From the NCBI RefSeq assembly GCF_000001735.4, contig NC_003070.9, positions 20,383,971-20,447,970 of the forward strand: DNA of 64,000 bases, given 5' to 3'. Below the pieces are notes generated by a model. The model had not been told where the DNA came from. It saw only the letters and a list, made by a program, of their open reading frames with translations, and ran no database searches. This DNA comes from Arabidopsis thaliana (lineage: Eukaryota > Streptophyta > Magnoliopsida > Brassicales > Brassicaceae). Position numbers and translations under genes: made by a program. Of the stretch, positions 57,154 to 64,000 are shown one piece after another; the stretch's first letter is position 1, and each line of letters opens with the position of its first letter.

Positions 57154-58664
57154 TTAAAATTTCAAGGTTAGAAAAAATGGCATTTGATCTGAAAACGGTG
57201 GATCGGAATATTTTCCGGTTAAGATTTGAGATGAGACGAACTCGTTTGCGGCTTCGGTATAATGAATTCCATCCCAGTTTATGTACTCGGAACTATCGTT
57301 GCAAGCTTTGGCTGTTACTGATATCCCATCTAAGACTTTAGTTTGGCCACATGTAATGCGACTATCGTAATTTAATGGCGCCCCTCCGACTCCACAACAC
57401 GCCATTAACGGTTTTTCGAAGCCTAAAACATTCAAAATTTTGTTATAACCAACATTCTCAAGATGGTTAAGATCGATAAGTGGTTTAGTGAAATGCTTAC
57501 CAAATCGGGAATAATTAGCGATGAGATTAGATTTAATAGAGAAGATGTCAACGTAAGTAACATTTGCATCAGGGTATTGAGCTTGAAATTTGTTGGACAT
57601 AGCATGGAGTTGAAGATTGAAAAGCTTAGCTGCTTGGTTATGGGAACTAACGCAACCAAACTCATCAAGTTTTGTTGAATCTGTCCCAAACTTGGCAATA
57701 TTTTGAGCTAAACATCCTAAAGGCCCTGTGTTGTGTATCCAAATGTTTCTGCCTCCTTCCTCATAAAGCCTCTGCCAAAGTAAATTTCTCATTTGCATGA
57801 GACCACTCCGATTTATCCAAATAAACGCCCTTGGCGAAAACAAAAGCGAGAAATATTGATATACCTTGAGGCCAGCTTCAAAAGTTTCAAGAATGGAAGG
57901 AATAGAGGCAAGAACTTGGTCAAGAGTCTTGGAGTAGAAGGCACCAGCTATATCATTTTGGCCTATGTCAATCATGTATAATCCTTTTGAATAATAATCA
58001 ATTGGTGGTAAGTACTTTTCATATTTCCTTCCTGAAAAATCATCAAACAAACCATTGCTTCATTTCTACATCATATAACATTATACGCAATCACATCTCA
58101 CCAACAATTTTTTTTAAAATTAGTCCCACCTGTTTTAGAAAGTAATTCAATGGCCCTAGATTTGAACCGGATGAATTGAGAGATTTGAAGATCAAAGGAG
58201 AAAGGAGAGACCGAGGTCGGGTTTGCGGGAAGAATTGTGGATCCTGCTGCTGCAAAGTTACACCCTTTTTTGAAATTTGGTAAACCTAATGAATCCAAAT
58301 ATGGATTTAAAAATGGCAGGTCCATTTCATCCACTGCACAACACAAAACACATATCAAAAACAATTTCTTTGAATTGAAGGAACCATTTCAATGAGAGGA
58401 ACAACATCAGTTTGTATATATACATAGAAAATCTACAATAAGACGGCCGTCACAATATCTTCCTGAAGGAAGGTTGAAGTAAGTCTGGCCATAGGGAGGA
58501 TTAACATTTTCAATCCCGGCAGATATGAGATTGCCCGTGTCGGAATTCGAGTCTCCAAAGTTGATGATTGCCGGATATTTTAGGATTATGGAGAAAGATG
58601 AGGGCAAGAACAAGGAGATTAAGATGAAGAGAACAATGGAGAGATTGTTTACAATTGGAGCCAT
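57154..58664 (-). CDS. SFAR1: GDSL-motif esterase/lipase
   Basis: Secreted serine esterase of the GDSL family (lipid/cuticle-type hydrolysis; some members affect seed oil content). Five exons: 58664-58424, 58333-58130, 58031-57865, 57771-57501, 57422-57154; 383 residues. A signal peptide (MAPIVNNLSIVLFILISLFL) precedes block I FGDSNSDTGN with the catalytic Ser in GDS. Block II Gly and block III N appear as NFAAAGST and DIGQNDI, and block V carries the Asp-His pair in INWDGIHYTEAAN (D-G-I-H). All catalytic residues are present. The SFAR1 label is recalled for At1g54790 and is tentative. A Met nine codons upstream (58691) is in frame. A second, orphan first exon of this family lies 1.4 kb upstream. 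Confidence 0.93.
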
Positions 58665-58691
58665 TGAGTTGGAAACAAACAATAAAGCCAC

Positions 58692-59440
58692 TATGAGATT
58701 GTTTATCTACTCGCTAAAATGAGTATCAAACTGAAAAAAGCAAAATATAAAGTGTCTACAACAACCATGACAAACTTTCATTAGTAATTAATCTAAAAAC
58801 TAGTATAAAACAAGCAAGCGAAAAGAAAACTGATTACGTATCAAATGGAGACCACTCTCAGATTGTTTTTTTGGTCACTAAAACAAACTAAAGAAAATAA
58901 TATTTAATTTATAAATATATAGTAAAAATACTATTAGACTACTATTTAATCAATATAATTAGCTTAATACCACGTACCTAGCTATTAAATAGATTTACTG
59001 TAATTGTAATTCTACAATTCTAAGAATTCATTTAATAGAAACATACAAAAATATACAAACTTAGTAATCGGATTAATAATTATTTTCTCAATTACAATCA
59101 CATATTTGTAATTGTTTGCACTATTAAAACCGCATTTTGTTATATTTAGAACATGAATTTTTAATTGAACGGAGATATATCAGACTCAGAAATGTATGAA
59201 ATAATGTTGCTTCGAGAATGCTCCGAGGTTGCTTCGTGAGGAATATTTATCGAGATTATTTTTTTCTTTAAAGGGATGATTAGTTTGGTTCCGAACGAAG
59301 AAAACCCGTTAGTGTCCTTGCGCTTTCAATTTTAATGAGAGTTATGATTTTTTTTATTTTTTTTTCATGTTAATGTTTTGGGGATTGCAATTTCTATGAT
59401 AAATATCATGTAATTAACAAAAATTAAATATCAATTCATG
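58692..59440. other. Spacer upstream of the GDSL gene
   Basis: AT-rich GDSL promoter region, about 750 bp. No other gene; the TLP18.3-derived scrap begins at its end. Confidence 0.5.
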
Positions 59441-59544
59441 TAGCAACGGACGAAAAATACAACGAGGCGGTATATAGCAGTGCGAAAAGGTTGGTTGCAG
59501 CTATAGACGGTCAACCAGATCCCGGGGGTCCAACCGTAAAGGAT
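59441..59544 (+). repeat. 104-bp exact copy of part of the TLP18.3 last exon
   Basis: Bases 59441-59544 are identical to 56739-56842, starting TAGCAACGGACGAAAAATAC and ending CCGTAAAGGAT. The copy is in the same orientation and would read ATDEKYNEAVYSSAKRLVAA but has no promoter or start codon of its own and is followed directly by TAAGAA. No target-site duplication or TIR is visible at its edges. It lies between the complete GDSL gene and the orphan GDSL exon. Confidence 0.95.
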
Positions 59545-59789
59545 TAAGAATTAGATATTATCTTTAACTATAAAAAATCGAATTCAAAATAATCTAGGAT
59601 TGATATGTTCTATTCTATCTAGCCTTCTATTTTTGGTCGGCTCTATTTAGCTTTCAATATTTAGTAAACTCAATATGTATCTATTGATTATATAAAAGAG
59701 TGTGTTTCAATAGATTGTAGATGAATAAAATAGTTAGTGAACATTATTAGTGTAAGAAGATAATAGAAATTGAACAAAAAAAAACTTAC

Positions 59790-60027
59790 TTAGAAAATCT
59801 ATAACAAGACGTCCATCGCAGAATCTTTGGGATGAAGTTTTGAAGGAATTTTGTCCGTTAGGAAGGTCTAGACGAATGCCAAGGCCAGCAACAAGATCAC
59901 CGGTATCAGAATTGGAATCTCCGAAATTAAAAGCAGACGGATAATTGAAATCGATGGAGTTTGAAATCTGTAAAGAACTGATAAAAAATAGGATCACATA
60001 GAAGAGTTTCATCTTAGTTATATTCAT
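59790..60027 (-). pseudogene. Orphan first exon of a second GDSL lipase
   Basis: The exon encodes MNITKMKLFYVILFFISSLQ (signal-like), then FNYPSAFNFGDSNSDTGDLV, LDLPNGQNSFKTSSQRFCDGRLVIDFL. The catalytic FGDSNSDTG is intact. It ends in a consensus donor (CTAA|GTAAGT) with the same intron phase as exon 1 of the GDSL gene downstream, but no exons 2-5 of its own lie between them. Either a truncated tandem duplicate, or an alternative first exon for the downstream gene. Start could also be the Met at 60012. Confidence 0.8.
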
Positions 60028-63000
60028 GAACTCTCGCTATGTTGTTTAAATTTGCTTTTGAGATTTATAATTTCTGTTTTTCGATGTCTTTTTAAATGTG
60101 GTGATGCTTTAAATTGTGGAAAGAGGAAAACACTATACAAGCAAGATTGTTGCTTTGAATCTCGCTTGCAAGTCTTACTATCTCTGTGTATTTTTATATG
60201 ATGACTCACATAAACACATTTGATACTTAAAATGGTTTTTCCACCCTTATATTAACCTTTGATGATTTGCCCGAGTGAGATTTTCTTTCTTGATAAATGT
60301 ACATATGCAACATCTTGAAAGCATAGGAAACGACAACGTCTATCGTCCGCTAAGGTTATTTGCTCTATTATTAAGGCTATTAATTATGGACTTTAGGAGG
60401 GGACTGAAAGAATATCGCTTATGATTTCCATGTGATTGGGGTGTGGAACAGGAAGAGAAATAAAAGAAAAAGTGGAAATTTGAAAGAGAAGTGAACATTA
60501 GGGAAATAAAAAGAATCATGGCTCAAAGTTTATAAGTGTAGAAAGAAAAAAAGTGTTTATGTGTTTATCACCGAGAATTCTCTCAATCTTTTTTTTGTGA
60601 ATCAGATTTTTCTCACCTTTTTTTTTTGTTTTTTTCTTTTCTTTCTGTCTGATGAAGAGAAAAGAGTTAAATATATAGAGTCCAACGGTTCCGGCGTACA
60701 TTTGCAACATTACATTTAATAAATTAACCATAATCTCAATAGTTGCAATGGTTAGAGAGTAACCGCTTATAACACTTAAATCTCCAACATGTTTTGCTTG
60801 CAGTTTGTGGCACTAATTGTTATAAGAGTTAGCTCTCTCAGTAGCACCAAACTGGTAAGTGAGTTTCTGATACAAGTGTTGTTATATAAAAATCCAATGT
60901 GATTGATCGTTGGGGATGATTTAACAAAGAGAATGATCAGTTCTGAGAAGAGCATTTAAACTTTCCGTTAAGTGGAGTGATGAAGATGATTTATTGGTGT
61001 AAAGACAAATGTTACGTTGCTATCTATTTTGGGGAATAATGTAACTTTTTTTACCGTGCTATCTTTACTATGTAGACGTATATAATTTCTGTCAAACATC
61101 TTACTTCGATTTTCCATAACTCTGTTGTTACACTTTCAAGAGATCATCTATAACTCTTTCAAGAGATCTACCAAGTTATTCAAAGGTAGGAAATGCCTAC
61201 AATGTGAAACTTAAAAATTTAACATATTCCCTCTTATTTAGAGGTCTAGTTTTGATTTTCATGTGAGGAGAACGATTTAGTGTATAATGGTTTTAACTTA
61301 CTCTGTGTTAGTTAACACATATTTATGAGTAAATTAAATATCAAATGTTGGAAGTTGCTAAGCATATTGGCCTCATTTACTTTGCTAGAAAGTTAATACT
61401 CTACATGTTTTCACTATAAACCCTTATCATCATGCATATTGCTGACAATGTTATTTTAGTTTTTATGAAATTAAAATAATATGTGAAATAGTGAATTCTG
61501 TCAACTAAAAATTATTTCAGTCAAAAAATAAAAATTATAAATAAAAATTAATTCGAAAAACAAATATGAGCATATTATTAATGTAATTTTTAGCCTAAAT
61601 GGCAAATTTTTCCCTACACAAATTAGCTCATTATTTTTCTTAACATTAAAATTATTTGTCTAAAACCTGCATTCTTCTAATAGAGTGAAACGGTTTTGGG
61701 TTTAAGACATGTGAGATTGAACAAACAAGACGTTGACTTGTGAGTAGAAGGAACATGTGAACTTATATGGACCATGTGACCTTCAACTACAATCATTGGA
61801 ATGTTAAACTACTGTCTTCTCTTATTTGGCATCTAAATTTTGTTTTTATTACTCTCTAAACAAAAACGAATTAACAAGATTTCTGCACAAAAATGTATGC
61901 ATTTTGTTTTACGTACAATCATCTAATTCGAAACATATGGGGTGAAATTTTTTACTTTTTAAAGACAACAAACCAATCAATCACACGTGAATATTGCCAG
62001 AAGAGATATACACTTGGAGAGGATAATGAACCATTAGGTGTCCCCAAGTACTAAACTAGACCTCTACGGTGCCAAAGAAAGGTTCCGGAGTTATGAGTGG
62101 TCACCTCTCCTACCTCTTTGAAAGACATGTATATCGCTTTAACTCCTTAATTATTGATTCTTGTGTGTAAGGGCAGGCAACCTATGCAAATAGACAAATT
62201 CATATTTTTCATCGTGATCATAGTAAATACTACAATTTTTTTTTTTTTTTTTTTTTTGGTAAAATATTACAAATTTAGCAAAAGACATGCAAAGATTAAA
62301 GACGCTATGATAAGAAAGAAAACTAATCGGATATATAACTAAAAAGACGTTGAAAATGGCAAATATCAATCATCAATCCAAATAATATTCATATACCTTT
62401 CATCTATGAACTAAGGTTTTTTAACTAATATATATATATATATACCGTATGATTACACTGTCAAACTAAAGTATAAAATGCAACAATAGAAAATATGAGA
62501 AATAAAATAAAATATATTAATTATTTGCTTTTCAACTACTTTAATATCTTAATTTACCATGAGAAAGAAATGAAAATATGAGTCGAAATAAAAAAAGAAA
62601 AGAATAAGTAGTTTGAGAACAATTTTTTAAAAAAGGGTAAAAGACTAGAACATATAGTCAATTGATCATCTACACATGTTGTTGTTAGAAGAAAAAAACC
62701 AAAAGACCAAAAATCCAAAAAGGAATTTCTCTTCACATTATGTGTATGGCCATAAATAAAAACTTATCTATCTATCTCGCGGGAGGAAAACAAACTGCTC
62801 GTGTTGGTGCTTTTGTAATTCGTCTTTTCTTATGTATTATCTTTAAGAAAAGTCTTTTGCATTGTGCACCTACACAACATTCCGTTTTACTAAAAGTTAA
62901 TATACCAAATTGCAAATAATTCAGCTCCAGTTTACTCTTGTTTATTTAGTTTGATTTTGGGTGCATTTGATATCTTTTTCATCGAACTTATGTAAATTTT

Positions 63001-63399
63001 CTCTAATAATCGTAAACTTTTTCTAATAATCGTAAATTTATTATCGTCAAATATTCCAATTTGTTATTGAAATGTTTTCGTAATATACCTCAATTTCAAA
63101 TTTAAATATTTTATTTTAATTTTAAAATTGCGTAACCGTAATTTTAATTTTAAACTTGCTCACCCTAAGATGGGTTTTATTTTCTCCCGAATTTAATATT
63201 TAATTTACTAAAAATGATATGATAAGCCTTTATGTATGTAAACTTTTTTTCTTACCATTTTTTTTAATACTTCCATTGCTCTTTTTTTCTGACGTCTTCT
63301 TTAATTTATTCTACTCTATACATATCTGCCATATATGTGTATATAGAGAGAAATATACTTCAATTCGTTTCCAAACCTATACTCTCCTCTCTCACAAAA
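60028..63399. other. Long intergenic region
   Basis: About 3.4 kb with no supported gene. ORFs (60024-60209, 60516-60731, 62151-62369, 62554-62736) are low-complexity. The 62030-62120 stretch is less AT-rich with a short hairpin (ACTTGG...CCAAGT) of no known type. A 23-base poly-T tract lies at 62236-62258. From about 63280 the promoter and leader of the next gene begin (TATATAGAGAG near 63340). Confidence 0.5.
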
Positions 63400-64000
63400 A
63401 TGAACAACACCAAAATGGAAAACAAAAGCCATAGCAACCACCACCGGTACCATCATCTATCATCCCGGAGCCACGAGCAAAACCAGCGTGGCCTAATTTC
63501 GATAAATGCCATAATCATCATTGGCATCTCCATTATCTCCATATTCATAATCCTTGCAATTCTCCTAATAATCATTTTACTTCATCGACTTAAATCCGCA
63601 AGAGTCAAAGCACAAGAATTATCTTGCAAAGAAAGCTTCAACAACATGAACAATGGTGGAGCTTCCACCAACTACAGCTACACTTCTAGCCCTGGTAAAA
63701 CACCTAAACATTCATTCCATAATTTTGTAAAGAATCATAAGTTTTTAATTCAAAATCAATCAGCAATGAGTGGAGATTCTCATATCTTTATATCAGTATT
63801 GAATTACTTCCACATCCAATGTGTATTTCTTATTCGAACTTTAATGTTCTTGTTAGATGACATCAAGAGAGATTGTCTATACTCAAGAAACCCAACATCG
63901 TTCAGACAATTACCCCCACAGACAAAAAGTTGTAGGAGAAGCCGAGCCGAAGGAGTAGAAGTGTACACATACAAGGAATTAGAGATTGCAACAAATAATT
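63400..64000 (+). CDS. Membrane-anchored protein kinase, 5' part (gene continues past the window)
   Basis: Receptor-like kinase relative without a large ectodomain. Exon 1 at 63400-63694 starts MNNTKMENKSHSNHHRYHHL and includes a membrane helix ISINAIIIIGISIISIFIIL...; exon 2 starts at 63857 and runs off the window with DDIKRDCLYSRNPTSFRQLP and VEVYTYKELEIATNN, the usual start of a plant kinase domain (YTYKELEIATNNF). The junction splits an Asp codon and stays in frame. The kinase catalytic motifs lie outside the window, so activity is not visible here. The extracellular side is very short and His/Ser-rich. Confidence 0.88.
   Translation, partial: MNNTKMENKSHSNHHRYHHLSSRSHEQNQRGLISINAIIIIGISIISIFIILAILLIIILLHRLKSARVKAQELSCKESFNNMNNGGASTNYSYTSSPGKTPKHSFHNFVKNHKFLIQNQSAMSGDSHIFISVLNYFHIQCVFLIRTLMFLLDDIKRDCLYSRNPTSFRQLPPQTKSCRRSRAEGVEVYTYKELEIATNN

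Noticed and set aside
62036-62080. Short hairpin ACTTGG...CCAAGT as a possible RNA gene
   Set aside because: Stem of only six pairs, with no other support.
1-64000. CRISPR arrays, phage, operons or prokaryotic elements
   Set aside because: None expected or seen; genes have introns and plant families, so bacterial feature types do not apply.

Overview
This window looks like nuclear DNA of a Brassicaceae plant, almost certainly Arabidopsis thaliana or a very close relative. It is AT-rich, its genes are split by short introns with plant-type junctions, and the gene order (PES1, ACP2, PRP18-like, CDK-like kinase, PMEI, ACP3, F-box, tRNA methyltransferase, terpene synthase, H2A.X, ATG18h, ERD6-like, FAF-like, AGL85, Fcf2, TLP18.3, GDSL lipase, receptor-like kinase) matches what I remember of the At1g54570-At1g54820 stretch of chromosome 1. 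That assignment is from memory; exon structures were worked out by hand from reading frames, splice junctions and family knowledge.

Layout. 0-1 kb: 5' end of the plastid phytyl ester synthase gene (minus). 2-3.5 kb: two small uncharacterised ORFs. 5.4-19.1 kb: two nearly identical plastid acyl carrier protein genes facing each other (ACP2 plus, ACP3 minus). They enclose a 5'-truncated PRP18 gene abutting an FBD-type F-box pseudogene, a CDK-like kinase, a SINE and a pectin methylesterase/invertase inhibitor gene. 19.9-28 kb: a broken F-box-associated gene, an m3C tRNA-methyltransferase-like gene, a broken terpene synthase and a Stowaway-type MITE. 28.9-37 kb: tRNA-Ala(TGC), an M41-like protein with HESGH but no AAA domain, histone H2A.X, a DEG-protease PDZ fragment and ATG18h. 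38.8-46 kb: an orphan ERD6-type first exon, then an 18-exon ERD6-like sugar transporter. 46.8-52 kb: a FANTASTIC-FOUR-like gene, a LINE RNase H relic, an AGL85-like MADS gene with a broken reading frame, and an Fcf2 rRNA-processing gene with a GC-AG intron. 53.8-60 kb: a cysteine-rich secreted peptide, TLP18.3, a complete GDSL lipase and an orphan GDSL first exon separated by a 104-bp copied piece of TLP18.3. 63.4 kb to the end: 5' part of a membrane-anchored kinase gene.

The genes do not form a pathway; this is ordinary plant chromosome. Several encode plastid proteins (PES1, ACP2, ACP3, TLP18.3). The recurring theme is local duplication and decay: inverted ACP copies, orphan first exons beside intact relatives (ERD6 and GDSL), truncated or frame-broken family members (PRP18, FBD, FBA, TPS, MADS) and captured gene scraps (DEG, TLP18.3). 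I did not find a clearly new biological system. The best leads are the phase-matched orphan GDSL exon, which could act as an alternative first exon, the identical TLP18.3 scrap, the ACP inverted pair with near-identical introns, and an unexplained GC-richer hairpin island at 28.3-28.6 kb.
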